A stretch of 64,000 nucleotides of DNA from the NCBI RefSeq assembly GCF_965198575.1, contig NZ_OZ240671.1, positions 1,550,001 through 1,614,000 on the forward strand, given 5' to 3'. Positions 9,308 to 20,178 of the stretch are shown in pieces; positions within the stretch are counted from its first letter, which is position 1, and each line of letters starts with the position of its first letter. The notes below the pieces were generated by a model, which saw nothing but the letters and a program-made list of their open reading frames with translations, did no database searches and had not been told where the DNA came from. Source of the DNA: Lichenicola sp965198575 (GTDB lineage Bacteria; Pseudomonadota; Alphaproteobacteria; Acetobacterales; Acetobacteraceae). A program made the position numbers and the translations under genes.

Positions 9308-10546
9308 ATGCAGGTTCTCCCTGGCCATCCCGGCGCGCTCGATGCCGGTTCCATCGGCGGCACCCATCCGCCACGTCTGCGACAACGCTCGGCGCTGCCG
9401 TCGTTGCGACCGCTCCTCTCGCCGTTCTCCAGCACGACCCCCTCCTCCGCGCCGGCCCGACAACCCAGCCGCGCGGCCGAGCTGCCAGGCAATGCCGCGG
9501 CCCGGGCGACACCGCGCAGATCCGCCGCTCCCAACTCGACCACCATCACGCTCCCGAACAGCCAGGCGGCAGAGGGCGGATCGGCCAGTCCTGTCGTGCG
9601 GCTGTTCCGCACCTTGCGCGTTGCCCGCCGCGGGGTGGCGATCCTCGGCTGGACCGGCATCGCCTGCTGCATCCAGTCGGTGCTGCTGCTGCTGCCGGGA
9701 CGCGCCAAGGCGGATTTCGCCCGAGCATACTGGTCGATCGCGTGCGTCCTGCTCGGCATGCGAATCCGGGTGATCGGCAGCCCGATGCCCAGCCGCGACG
9801 TCGGCACCGGAGCGGGGCAGGCCCGGCGACCGGTCATCTATGTGTCGAACCACTCGTCCTGGATCGACGTGCCCGTGCTGGGTGGGCGCCTGCTCGCCTG
9901 CTTCGTCGCCAAGGAGGATGTCGGCGGCTGGCCGCTGGTCGGCACCGTCGCGCGACTCGGCCGCACCATCTTCGTCAGCCGCCAGCGCAAGGCGACCGGC
10001 CGCGAGCGCGACGACATGCGCAAGCGCCTGGCCGGCGGCGACGACCTGATCCTGTTCCCGGAAGGCACCAGCTCGGACGGCTCTCGCGTGCTGCCGTTCC
10101 ATTCCAGCTTCTTTGCCGCCGCCAAGCCGAATGGCGGCCAGGGTGCCAGTACGGGCGAGGGCTGCGACACCGAGATCGCTGCGCCCTGCCCGCTCGTGCA
10201 GCCGATCTCGATCGTCTATGACCGGCTCGGCGGCCTGCCGATCGGCCGCTCCAACCGGCCGGTGTTTGCCTGGTATGGCGACATGGACCTCGCCTCGCAC
10301 TTCACCAGGCTGGCCCGCTGGCGCGGCATGCGGGCGACGATCATGCTGCATCCGATGCTGGACCCGGCCGATTTCCCGACCCGCAAGGCGCTCTCGATCG
10401 CGGCCTGGACGGTGGTGGCGGAGGGTGCGGCGGCGCTGCGGCAGAACCGCATCGGTGACGCTCCGGTGAAGATCGCTCCCCAGGCGGCGTGCCACCCGGT
10501 CGCGGAGACGTTTCCGCTTGACAGCACGGGGCCGTCTTTCGCCTGA
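9308..10546 (+). CDS. plsC: 1-acyl-sn-glycerol-3-phosphate acyltransferase
   Basis: PlsC family: makes phosphatidic acid by acylating lysophosphatidate at the inner membrane. The catalytic HX4D motif is NHSSWID, followed by the substrate motif FPEGTSS. A hydrophobic segment (VAILGWTGIACCIQSVLLLL) precedes the catalytic domain. From the ATG at 9308 the first 95 residues are a low-complexity Ser/Pro/Ala/Arg stretch with no resemblance to the family. The GTG at 9596 gives a product of normal size beginning VVRLFRTLRVARRG and may be the true start. Divergent from tamA and upstream of miaB, a common arrangement in alphaproteobacteria. Confidence 0.85.
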   Translation: MQVLPGHPGALDAGSIGGTHPPRLRQRSALPSLRPLLSPFSSTTPSSAPARQPSRAAELPGNAAARATPRRSAAPNSTTITLPNSQAAEGGSASPVVRLFRTLRVARRGVAILGWTGIACCIQSVLLLLPGRAKADFARAYWSIACVLLGMRIRVIGSPMPSRDVGTGAGQARRPVIYVSNHSSWIDVPVLGGRLLACFVAKEDVGGWPLVGTVARLGRTIFVSRQRKATGRERDDMRKRLAGGDDLILFPEGTSSDGSRVLPFHSSFFAAAKPNGGQGASTGEGCDTEIAAPCPLVQPISIVYDRLGGLPIGRSNRPVFAWYGDMDLASHFTRLARWRGMRATIMLHPMLDPADFPTRKALSIAAWTVVAEGAAALRQNRIGDAPVKIAPQAACHPVAETFPLDSTGPSFA

Positions 10547-10629
10547 TGGCGGCGTCCGAGGAGATCTCGCCATCGGCTATCGCCAGGTTTCACGCATGAC
10601 AGGCACCGCGGCTTGATGATCGGCCGCCC

Positions 10630-12128
10630 TTGACCGCGCGAGGCCGGCACCCGATTGCTCCCGGCGTTCCCGTGCGGACTCCCCCGCCGGTTGCCGAGAC
10701 CGCGAGCACCTTGACCAGCTTCCAGCCTGAAAAACGCCTGCACGTCATCACCTGGGGCTGCCAGATGAACGTGTACGACAGCGCCCGGATGACCGACGTG
10801 CTGCGGCCGCTGGGCTACCGGCCGGCCGACACCGCGGACCAGGCCGACATGGTCATCCTGAACACCTGCCACATCCGCGATCGCGCGGCGGAGAAGGTGT
10901 TCTCCGAACTCGGCCGGTTGCGGGTGATCAAGGAAACCCGTGCGGCTGCGGGGCTCCCCACGGTGCTGGCGGTCGCCGGCTGCGTCGCTCAGGCGGAAGG
11001 TGCCGAGATCCTGGCCCGCGCACCGTATGTCGACATCGTGCTCGGGCCGCAGACCTATCACCGGCTGCCGGAAATGGTGGCGCGGGCCGCACGTGCCGGC
11101 GGTGCGGTGATCGAGACCGACTTTCCGGTCGAGCAGAAGTTCGACTTTCTGCCGGATGCGACCGGGCCACAGCTGCCGGGCGGGGTCACCGCGTTCCTGA
11201 CCGTGCAGGAGGGATGCGACAAGTTCTGCTCGTTCTGCGTGGTGCCCTACACCCGCGGCGCCGAGGCGAGCCGGCCGGTCGCCTCGGTGCTGGCGGAGGC
11301 CCGTCGCATGGTGGCGGGCGGGGTGCGCGAGATCAGCCTGCTCGGGCAGAACGTGAATGCCTATCACGGCGAGGGTCCGGACGGTCGCGCCTGGAGCCTG
11401 GCCAGCCTGATGAGAGCGCTTGCCGAGCTGCCCGGCCTGGCGCGGATCCGCTACACCACGTCGCACCCGCGCGACATGGGCGACGACCTGATCGCCGCCC
11501 ATCGCGACCTGCCGGCGCTGATGCCGTTCCTGCATCTGCCGGTGCAGTCCGGATCGGATCGGATGCTGGCGGCGATGAACCGCGGCCACACCGCGGACGA
11601 CTATCGCCGGCTGGTCGACCGGCTGCGCGCTGCCCGTCCGGACCTGGCATTCTCGTCGGACTTCATCGTCGGCCATCCGGGCGAGAGCGATGCGGACTTC
11701 GCGGCCACGATGGCGCTGATCCGCGATATCGGCTTCGCACAGGCGTTCTCGTTCAAGTACTCGCCCCGCCCCGGCACACCCGCCGCCGGTGCGCCGCTGC
11801 AGGTGGCGGCCGAGGTCGGTGACGCCCGCCTGCAGGAGCTCCAGGCGCTGGTCCGCCAGCAGCAGGACCGGTTCAATGCGGACAGCGTCGGCCGATCGAT
11901 GGAGGTGCTGTTCACCGGCTGCGGTCGCAAGCCCGGCCAGCTGTCAGGCCGCAGCCCGTACCTGCAGGCGGTGCATGCAAGCGGGCCGGAATGGCTGATC
12001 GGCACCACGGCGATGGTGCAGATCGACCACATGCTCACCAACTCCCTGACGGCATCGCTGCTGCCGCCCGTGCCTAGCCCCGTTTCCGACATGCCCCGCG
12101 CGAACCCCTTGCTGGAGAGAGCCTGCGC

Positions 12129-12132
<4 letters not shown>
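10630..12132 (+). CDS. miaB: tRNA-2-methylthio-N6-dimethylallyladenosine synthase MiaB
   Basis: Radical-SAM methylthiotransferase that modifies A37 of tRNAs reading UNN codons. The N-terminal MTTase domain begins LHVITWGCQMN and carries Cys44, Cys80 and Cys118 for the auxiliary Fe-S cluster. The radical-SAM triad is C-DKF-C-SF-C (196, 200, 203). A TRAM domain closes the protein. The frame opens with TTG at 10630; an in-frame TTG at 10711 (MTSFQPEKRLHV) would give a length closer to the family norm. The stop overlaps the TTG of phoH, so the genes are coupled. Confidence 0.93.
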
Positions 12133-13476
<1,344 letters not shown>

Positions 13477-13493
<17 letters not shown>

Positions 13494-14112
13494 ATCCGAA
13501 CGCGACCTCGACACCCTTGGGCTCCGGCCCGAGGGCAGCAAGGGGAAGCGTTCGCCGAAGCAGGCCAAGCGCGAGAAACGGCGTTTGAAGGCCCGTGCCA
13601 AGGCATCGGGACTGGCACCCCCCGCCCCGGCTGCGCCCGGCCTCGACGTCGAGGTGTTGATCGTCGATCGGCGCTGGCGGCGGCTGGTGCCGGACGTCGC
13701 GCGGCTTGCGCGGCTGGCGGCAATTGCCGGCGGCGGTGCCGGATCGGTGGTGCTGGATAACGACCTGGCGATCCGGAGGCTCAATGCGCGCCATCGCGGC
13801 CGCAACAAGCCGACCAACGTGCTGACCTTCGAGACGCCGCGGGGCGTCCCGGGCGGCGACATCATCCTGGCGCTGGAGACCGTACGCCGCGAGGCGATCG
13901 CCGCCGGACGGCAGCCGCGCCATCACCTGGCGCACCTGGTCGTGCATGGGGCGCTGCATTTGCGTGGGCACGACCATCACGGCGTCGGCGAGGCACGACG
14001 CATGGAGATGCAGGAAGCGCGGATCCTGCACCGCCTGGGCGTGCCCAACCCCTGGAAGCCACGCGGCATTATTGCTGTCGGACCCGGTGCGAACCCCGGA
14101 CACATTCCATGA
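13477..14112 (+). CDS. ybeY: Endoribonuclease YbeY (16S rRNA maturation)
   Basis: 211 residues from the ATG at 13477, which lies inside the end of phoH. The zinc motif HxxxHxxxxxH is present as HGALHLRGHDH (His157, His161, His167), next to the family signature NKPTNVLTFE. YbeY is a single-strand endoribonuclease needed for 16S rRNA 3'-end processing and 70S quality control. The first 50 or so residues form a basic Lys/Arg-rich extension not present in short homologues. The frame remains open upstream to 13315 inside phoH, but the 13477 start fits the operon layout. The stop overlaps the corC start (ATGA). Confidence 0.92.
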
Positions 14113-15134
14113 GCGGGCCCGCCGATCACCGCGGCGATGGCGGCTCCGACCCGACGCCGAAACCGCTGCTGCGGGGTCTGATATCCCGCTTTTCCCGGCG
14201 TCGCGGCGACCAGGGCCTGCGCAGCTCGATCGCCGCCCTGGTGCAGGAGGCGGCCGAGGCGCCGCAGACCGATGGCGAGGTGCCGGAGCTCGACCGCCAG
14301 GAGCGCGCGCTGATCGCCAACGTGCTGCGGCTGCGTGAGACCACCGTCGATGACGTGATGGTGCCGCGGGCCGACATCATCGCGATGCCGGTGGCGATCA
14401 GTTTCGAGGAAGCGCTGGCGATGATGAAGCGGGAGAACCACTCCCGCCTGCCGGTGTATGGCGAGCAGCTCGACGACATCGTCGGCATGGTCCACGTCAA
14501 GGACCTGGTGGCGTATGCGGGCCCGAGCGAGAGCTTCCGGTTGCAGGCGATCCTGCGCCAGCCGCTGATGATCGCGCCGCAGATGCCGGTGCTGGACCTG
14601 CTGCTGCAGATGCGTCTGCGCCGGATCCACCTGGCGCTGGTGATCGACGAATATGGCGGCATCGACGGGCTGGTCACCATCGAGGATCTGGTCGAGACCA
14701 TCGTCGGCGACATCGCGGACGAGCATGACGAGCCCGACGTGCCGATGCTGGTCGAGCGCCATGACGGCACTCTGGATATCGATGCGCGCATGCCGCTGGA
14801 GGATTTCGAGCACCGGCTCGGCCCGATCCTGACCGAGCAGGAGCGCGACAGCGACATGGAAACGGTGGGCGGGCTGGTGTTCCAGCTGGCCGGCCACGTG
14901 CCGACCCGCGGCGAGGTGCTGAGCCATGTCAGCGGCATCCAGTTCCGTGTGCTCGACGCCGACGCCCGGCATATCCGCCGCCTGCGCGTGCGCCCGGCGC
15001 CGATGCCGGAACCGGGCCAGAGCTCGGGCCAGACTCCGCAGCAAGGTTCGGCCTCGACCGCGTCGGGTTCAGAGCCTCCGGCGCCGGTCCCGGTCGAGCG
15101 GCAGGGTGTCTCCGCCCAGGCCGAGGGAAGCTGA
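14109..15134 (+). CDS. corC: CorC/HlyC-type CBS-domain protein
   Basis: 341 residues. A short N-terminal segment leads into the family motif TTVDDVMVPRADI, then two CBS domains (about residues 75-200) and a C-terminal CorC_HlyC transporter-associated domain. There is no DUF21 membrane region, so this is the soluble CorC/TlyC type linked to magnesium and cobalt efflux. The C-terminus (last 50 residues) is a Ser/Pro/Gln-rich tail. The start overlaps the ybeY stop. In many alphaproteobacteria lnt (apolipoprotein N-acyltransferase) follows this gene; here the next gene is an unrelated GST on the other strand. Confidence 0.88.
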   Translation: MSGPADHRGDGGSDPTPKPLLRGLISRFSRRRGDQGLRSSIAALVQEAAEAPQTDGEVPELDRQERALIANVLRLRETTVDDVMVPRADIIAMPVAISFEEALAMMKRENHSRLPVYGEQLDDIVGMVHVKDLVAYAGPSESFRLQAILRQPLMIAPQMPVLDLLLQMRLRRIHLALVIDEYGGIDGLVTIEDLVETIVGDIADEHDEPDVPMLVERHDGTLDIDARMPLEDFEHRLGPILTEQERDSDMETVGGLVFQLAGHVPTRGEVLSHVSGIQFRVLDADARHIRRLRVRPAPMPEPGQSSGQTPQQGSASTASGSEPPAPVPVERQGVSAQAEGS

Positions 15135-15156
15135 CCTCAAAGCCGGGCCCCGGCAG

Positions 15157-15765
15157 CTACCAGCCGTTCGACCTCATGACCTCGGCGATCGGGGGCAGCA
15201 GCCTGGTCCGCTCGGCAATGCGGGCGATCCTGGGCGTGTTGCGCTGGAACCATTCCAGCCGGGGACGCCATGCGACGATCACCGCGAGGTAAATATCAAG
15301 GGCGCCGACTGCCGGGCCCAGGACAAACGGCTCGCTCACCTGCTCTTCCAGCCAGAGATAAAGTCCCTCCCGATAGCGGCCCGTCGCCTGATCGAGCTCG
15401 TCCGATGCCGAGGGTGCCCAACGTTTCGGGTAATCACCGTAGGTGAAGGTCGGATAGACGTTGGCGACCAGCCAGATCAACAGATGGAAGAAGCGCGTCC
15501 GCTCGGGGGCGCCGACCGCCGGCGCCAGGCCGGCGAATCGGTCCGACAGGGACAAGGTGATCGCCGCCGTTTCGGTCAGGATCGTTCCATCGTCGAGTAC
15601 GAGGGCCGGCACCTGATGCAGAGGGTTCACCGTTCCGAGCAGCTCCCTGGCCGGGCCAGGCAGGTGGAACCCCTCGACATCGATGAACTCGTAGGGCTGA
15701 CCAACCAGGGCGAGCATGGCTTCGGTGATCGCCGAACCGCATCCCCTCGCACCGAAAACCCGCAT
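15157..15765 (-). CDS. Glutathione S-transferase family protein
   Basis: 202 residues from the ATG at 15765 (MRVFGARGCGS). The N-terminal thioredoxin-like domain has the cis-Pro block VNPLHQVPAL and the glutathione-binding block LTETAAI. The alpha-helical C-terminal domain contains the conserved region ALDIYLAVI. The enzyme conjugates or transfers glutathione; the substrate cannot be told from sequence. The frame stays open upstream to 16059, but that extension is Arg/Pro-rich noise crossing the toxin gene, so the 15765 start is preferred. Confidence 0.85.
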   Translation of the reverse strand: MRVFGARGCGSAITEAMLALVGQPYEFIDVEGFHLPGPARELLGTVNPLHQVPALVLDDGTILTETAAITLSLSDRFAGLAPAVGAPERTRFFHLLIWLVANVYPTFTYGDYPKRWAPSASDELDQATGRYREGLYLWLEEQVSEPFVLGPAVGALDIYLAVIVAWRPRLEWFQRNTPRIARIAERTRLLPPIAEVMRSNGW

Positions 15766-15892
15766 GAGCGTCCCGCCAATGGCCGGGAGGGATGCTACCG
15801 GGGGTGTCGGTTGTCCGGCAACTCGGCTGCCAGGCCGATGGCGATGCTCGGCGTTACAGCGCGAGAGCCTGGCTGAAGCGGGCTCGCATGGC

Positions 15893-16141
15893 CTAGGCAA
15901 CCTGGAGCCGGTCGGCATGCGGCGGGTAGCCGATCCGCTCGGCGTCGCCGGCCTCGATCGTGGCGATCTTGGCGGCGCGGACGACCGACGGTGCCGGAAG
16001 GCCGGCCTCGGCCAGGTCCGAGATACCGACATCGCCGGGCCAGCCCCGATTGCCGGCACTGGTGACCATCAGCGCTGCACCGGTCGATCGGTGCAGGGGA
16101 ACGGGAGCTTCACCAGGGTCCCAGACCTCACAATCCGGCAT
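15893..16141 (-). CDS. PemK/MazF-like toxin with internal deletion
   Basis: 82 residues, shorter than the usual 110-120. The C-terminal two thirds match the PemK/MazF endoribonuclease fold (MVTSAGNRGWPGDVGISDL, then GLPAPSVVRAAKIATIEA). The N-terminus MPDCEVWDPGE also looks like the family start. The part that should lie between them, with the VPFPF-type strand and the RPALV motif, is missing: the sequence jumps from WDPGE to APVPLHRSTGAALMV. About 35-40 residues appear deleted without loss of frame. The ATG overlaps the end of the antitoxin gene by 14 bases, the normal layout. It is probably inactive, but this cannot be proved from sequence. Confidence 0.65.
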   Translation of the reverse strand: MPDCEVWDPGEAPVPLHRSTGAALMVTSAGNRGWPGDVGISDLAEAGLPAPSVVRAAKIATIEAGDAERIGYPPHADRLQVA

Positions 16142-16346
16142 AGGCATCGGCGTCGGCCGGGCTGTCCCACTTGGCAAAGGTCCTGAACGGATCATCCGAT
16201 GCCGTGTCTGGGCGGGCACGCGGCAGCGCCACCCGCCCGTCTTGGATGACGTAGGCGATCCCGTCGCCCTCGCGCAGGGCCAACGCCGAGCCGACGGGCT
16301 GCGGAACCGTCGTTTGCGCGCTGCTGGTGAACCGGATGGTGATCAT
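16128..16346 (-). CDS. AbrB/MazE-like antitoxin
   Basis: 72 residues from the ATG at 16346. The N-terminal swapped-hairpin AbrB/SpoVT domain is recognisable: TSSAQTTVPQPVGSALALRE, then GDGIAYVIQDGRVAL. The acidic C-terminus (FAKWDSPADADAYAGL) is the part that normally wraps round the toxin. The gene lies directly upstream of the PemK-like gene and overlaps it, forming a type II toxin-antitoxin operon. Such antitoxins usually repress their own promoter, which would lie in 16347-16487. The antitoxin looks intact although its toxin does not. Confidence 0.75.
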   Translation of the reverse strand: MITIRFTSSAQTTVPQPVGSALALREGDGIAYVIQDGRVALPRARPDTASDDPFRTFAKWDSPADADAYAGL

Positions 16347-16487
16347 GAGGCCTTTGGTCGGGAAGTTCCTTACCCGCGGCAAGCATGGTTCACCCAGACG
16401 ACATGCGTGCCGCCATGCCACATTTGTTGCATCGTCGACTTGTGCTTTTCCACTGCTCTGGCATGAAGCCGGGGCGCATGTCCCCGA

Positions 16488-18080
16488 ATGACCGGGAGGC
16501 GCCGGGAGGGCCATGTGTCTCCAGCTCCGACCATGGCCGAGCCTGCCCTCCCCCACGCCCGTGATGCATCCGGACCCGCGATCCTCTGCTCGGGGCTGAG
16601 CAAGGGATTCGACGGCGTTCCGGTGCTGCGCGAGGTGTCGGTCAGCTTCATGCCGGGCACGGTGAACGTGCTCGCCGGCGAGAACGGCGCCGGCAAGTCG
16701 ACGCTGTTCAAGCTGATCGCCGGTCAGCTCACCCCGGATAGCGGCAGCATCGCGCTGTTCGGCGAGACGATCCGCCGCTTCGATCCCAAGCTCGCGCAGG
16801 CCCGCGGCGTCTCGATCATCCCGCAGGAGCTGGCGCCGATCCCGGAGATGCGGCTCTGGCAGAACCTGCTGATCGGCCACGAGACCACCGGGCCGCTCGG
16901 GCTCGTCCGCCGCCGCGAGATGATCGCCCAGGCGAAGTCGATGCTGGAGGGCGTGGGGCTCGATCTCGATCCGACCATGCCGATGAAGCGGCTCGGCGTG
17001 GCGGCGACGCAGATGGTCGAGATCCTGAAGGCGACGTCGTGGGACAGCCGTATCGTGCTGATGGACGAGCCCTCCTCGTCGCTGTCGTCGCGCGAGACCG
17101 AGCAGTTGTTCCGGGTGATCCGGCTGCTGCGCGAGCGCGGCACCTGCATCCTCTATACGAGCCACCGCATGGAGGAGATCGAGCAGATCTCCGACACCGT
17201 GGCGATCATGCGCGACGGCGCGATCATCCGGCATGAGGCGACGTCGGCGCTCACCGAGAGCCAGATCATCGCCGACATGGTCGGGCGCGAGATCACCGAG
17301 CTGTTCCCCGACCGCCAGATGGCAGCCAACGATGCGGCACCTGTTCTGGAGGTGCGCGACCTGCACGTCGCGGGCTACGACGCCCGGGTGTCGTTCACGG
17401 TGCGGGCGGGTGAGATCCTTGGCTTCGGCGGCCTGGTCGGCGCCGGACGGAGCGAGATGCTGGAGGCGATCTTCGGCACCAGGCCGGCCACCGGCACCGT
17501 GACCCTCGACGGCAAGGCCCTCCCCCTTGGCGACATGAAGCGCTCGATTTAGCGCGGCATCGCCATGGTGCCGGAGGATCGCAAGCTCGCCGGCGTGCTG
17601 ACCTCGCTGTCGATCCTGGACAACATCACCCTGCCGCACCTGGACGATTTCACCGGGCCGGGCGGCTGGATGAACAATGCGCGCCGCCGGGAGCGCGCCC
17701 TCGACGTGCTCGGCCGCACCCGGGTGGCGTATGCGACGCTGAACCAGCTGGTCGGGCATTTGTCAGGCGGCAACCAGCAGAAGGTGGCGCTGGCCCGCTG
17801 GCTGGTGACGGACATGCCGCGGGTGCTGATCCTCGACGAGCCGACGCGCGGCATCGATATCGGCGCCCGCTCCGAGCTGTACCGGCTGATCAACGACCTG
17901 GCGGCGCAAGGCGTGGCGATCCTGCTGGCGTCGTCGGACATGCCCGAGCTGATCAATCTTTCGCACCGGGTGCTGGTGATCCGCGGCGGCGGCATCATGG
18001 GCGAGCTGCGCAAGGACGAACTGGACCAGGAACGCATCCTGCGCCTGGCCATGGGAAGGACCGACGATGCAGCTGAGTGA
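16488..18080 (+). pseudogene. Sugar ABC transporter ATP-binding protein interrupted by an in-frame TAG
   Basis: RbsA/MglA-type double-nucleotide-binding ATPase. First half: Walker A GENGAGKST and Walker B VLMDEPSSSL. Second half: signature LSGGNQQKVALARWL and VLILDEPTRGIDI. The frame is broken once, by TAG at 17550-17552: it reads MKRSI, stop, then RGIAMVPEDRK in the same frame, exactly the conserved region that normally reads without a break. Everything else is intact and the downstream transporter genes are undamaged. Possible starts are ATG 16488, GTG 16515 (GGGAGGG five bases upstream) and ATG 16533. The options are a recent nonsense mutation, amber suppression or a base-calling error. 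If the TAG is real, import would fail unless another ATPase substitutes. Confidence 0.85.
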
Positions 18081-19056
18081 GACGGCCAACGGCGTGAGCA
18101 AGCCCGGCCTGGACCCGCGCGTGCTGCGGCGCTTCGCGTTGCGCTACTCGCTGGTGATCATCCTGGCACTGTTCCTGGTCACGCTGGCGATCTCCAACCG
18201 GTCGTTCCTGACCGTGTCGAACATGAACGTCATCCTGATCCAGGTCGCGGCCAACGCGCTGCTGGCGACCGGCGCCACGTTCGTGATCCTGACCGGCGGC
18301 ATCGACCTGTCGGTCGGCAGCGTGGTCGGGCTGTCCGGCGTGGCGGCGGCCCTGTTCGCGCAGAACGACGGCGCGCTGACCTGCGCCGAGGCGATCGGTA
18401 TCGGCGTGCTGGCGGGTGCGGCGATCGGCGCCTTCAACGGCGCGCTGGTCGCATTCGCCAAGGTGCCGCCGTTCGTCGCCACGCTCGGCAACATGACGGT
18501 CGCCTCCGGACTTGCCTTCGTGTTCAGCGACGGCCAGCCGATCTCGGGGCTGTCCGACCAGTTCCTCGGCCTCGCCGGCAACGTCGCCGGGATCTCGATC
18601 CCGGTGCTGGTGATGGTCGTGGTGGTGGCGGTGTCGTGGATCGTGCTCGCCCGCACCAAGTTCGGCATGCATGTGTATGCGGTCGGCGGCAATCCGCACG
18701 CTGCCCGCGTCGCCGGGGTCAGCCTGCGGTTCATCCGGTTCGCGGTGTACACGATCGGCGGCGCGCTCGCGGGCCTCGCCGGGGTGCTGCTGGCCTCGCG
18801 CGCGACGGCGGGCATCGCCACCAGCGGCACCGGCTACGAGTTGAACGCGATCGCGGCCGCAGTCATCGGCGGCATCAGCCTGGCCGGTGGCCGCGGCTCG
18901 ATGATCGGCACGGTGTTCGGCTTCCTGATCATCGGCGTGCTCGATAACGGACTGAACATCATCAATGTTTCGCCCTTCTACCAGCTCATCGTGAAGGGCC
19001 TCATCATCATCGGCGCCGTGTTCGTCGACAGCCTGACGCACCGCACCGACGACTGA
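18067..19056 (+). CDS. Sugar ABC transporter permease (RbsC type)
   Basis: 329 residues with about ten hydrophobic membrane segments and the BPD_transp_2 signature region (TGGIDLSVGSVVGLSG near the N-terminus, AVGGNPHAARVAGV in the cytoplasmic loop). It would form the membrane channel for a pentose, hexose or polyol together with the interrupted ATPase upstream and the binding protein downstream. Its ATG overlaps the end of the ATPase gene by 14 bases, so translation is likely coupled to it. That makes the upstream TAG potentially polar. Confidence 0.9.
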   Translation: MQLSETANGVSKPGLDPRVLRRFALRYSLVIILALFLVTLAISNRSFLTVSNMNVILIQVAANALLATGATFVILTGGIDLSVGSVVGLSGVAAALFAQNDGALTCAEAIGIGVLAGAAIGAFNGALVAFAKVPPFVATLGNMTVASGLAFVFSDGQPISGLSDQFLGLAGNVAGISIPVLVMVVVVAVSWIVLARTKFGMHVYAVGGNPHAARVAGVSLRFIRFAVYTIGGALAGLAGVLLASRATAGIATSGTGYELNAIAAAVIGGISLAGGRGSMIGTVFGFLIIGVLDNGLNIINVSPFYQLIVKGLIIIGAVFVDSLTHRTDD

Positions 19057-19091
19057 CGCGGACCGATAATTTTCAACAAGGGGGGACATCC

Positions 19092-20117
19092 ATGACCATG
19101 AAGTTCATCAAGACCGCGCTGGCGGCGAGCACGATGCTGGCGACCGTTGCGGTCTCGGCCGCACCGGCGCTGGCCGACAAGGCGCATCCGGTGATCGGCT
19201 ACACCGTGTACGACATGAGCTCGTTCATCTCGCTGGGTAAGGCGGGCGCGGAATCCATCGCCAAGGCGAACGGCGCCAGCGTGTTGTGGAACTCGGGCCA
19301 CATGGACGTGAACGCGCAGATCTCGCAGATCCAGCAGTTCATCAACCAGAAGGTCGATGCGATCATCATCGCGCCGGTCAACTCCTCGACGCTCGGCCCA
19401 CAGGTCGACGCGGCGAAGGCGGCGGGCATTCCGGTTGTCATCGTGAACCTGACGGCGACGCCCGCGGTGATGGCCGAGGCAGTGTCCTATGTCGGGCCGG
19501 ACGACGTGAAGGCGGGCGAGCAGGAAGCGCAGCACCTGGTCGATGCGATCGGCCACAAGGGCAACATCGTGGTGATCCAGGGTCCGCTCGGGCAGTCCGG
19601 TGAGATCGATCGCACCAAGGGCATCAAGAACATCCTGGCGAAGTACCCGGACGTGAAGCTGCTGGCGATCCAGCCGGGCAACTGGGCGCGCAACCAGGCC
19701 TACTCGGTGATGCAGGACTGGCTGTCGCGCTACGGCAACCAGATCACCGGCGTGGTGTCGGAGAACGACGACATGGCGATCGGCGCGATCCAGGCGATGC
19801 GCGAGAAGAGCGTGAAGATCCCGGTCACCGCCGTCGACGGCATCAAGGACGGCATGCGGGCGGTCCGCGACGGCACCCTGCTCGAGACCAACCTGCAGGA
19901 TGGCCCGCTCGAGCTCGGCATGGCGGTGCAGGTCGCGATCAACCACATCCAGGGCAAGGACGTGCCAAAGCAGGCGATGTTCGTGATGCCGGAAGTCACC
20001 AAGGACAACGTCGCGCACTACTATGGCCAGCTCTATGGCGACCCGGCCAAGTTCGAGAGCGACCTGCCGGCGCTGATCAACAAGAACCTTGCAGACGGGC
20101 ACTACGCCGAGCAGTAG
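19092..20117 (+). CDS. Sugar ABC transporter periplasmic substrate-binding protein
   Basis: 341 residues, Peripla_BP_4 (RbsB-like) family. The Sec signal peptide is MTMKFIKTALAASTMLATVA with an APALA cleavage region. The mature domain shows the usual two-lobe pattern (DAIIIAPVNSSTLGPQ in lobe 1, GVVSENDDMAIGAIQAM in lobe 2). A strong GGGGGGA ribosome-binding site lies just before the ATG. The gene follows the permease by 35 bases and is followed by a perfect hairpin, as is common for highly expressed binding proteins. The neighbouring SDR suggests a polyol substrate; this is inference. Confidence 0.92.
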   Translation: MTMKFIKTALAASTMLATVAVSAAPALADKAHPVIGYTVYDMSSFISLGKAGAESIAKANGASVLWNSGHMDVNAQISQIQQFINQKVDAIIIAPVNSSTLGPQVDAAKAAGIPVVIVNLTATPAVMAEAVSYVGPDDVKAGEQEAQHLVDAIGHKGNIVVIQGPLGQSGEIDRTKGIKNILAKYPDVKLLAIQPGNWARNQAYSVMQDWLSRYGNQITGVVSENDDMAIGAIQAMREKSVKIPVTAVDGIKDGMRAVRDGTLLETNLQDGPLELGMAVQVAINHIQGKDVPKQAMFVMPEVTKDNVAHYYGQLYGDPAKFESDLPALINKNLADGHYAEQ

Positions 20118-20127
20118 GACCGTCGTT

Positions 20128-20156
20128 CCGGGTGGCAGCTTATCGGTGCCACCCGG
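20128..20156 (+). terminator. Intercistronic stem-loop after the binding-protein gene
   Basis: Perfect 10-bp inverted repeat, CCGGGTGGCA at 20128-20137 and TGCCACCCGG at 20147-20156, with a 9-base loop. No U-run follows, so it may act as a partial terminator or as a 3' stabiliser that keeps binding-protein mRNA more abundant than the downstream SDR message. Confidence 0.65.
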
Positions 20157-20178
20157 TCATTCTCGAGGGAGTTCGATC

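Noticed and set aside
7729..10221. Plus-strand open frame of 830 codons opposite tamA and running into plsC
   Set aside because: Crosses a divergent promoter region and reads plsC in the wrong frame; composition is noise.
15766..16059. N-terminal extension of the GST frame
   Set aside because: Arg/Pro-rich, crosses the end of the toxin gene, and adds nothing to the GST fold.
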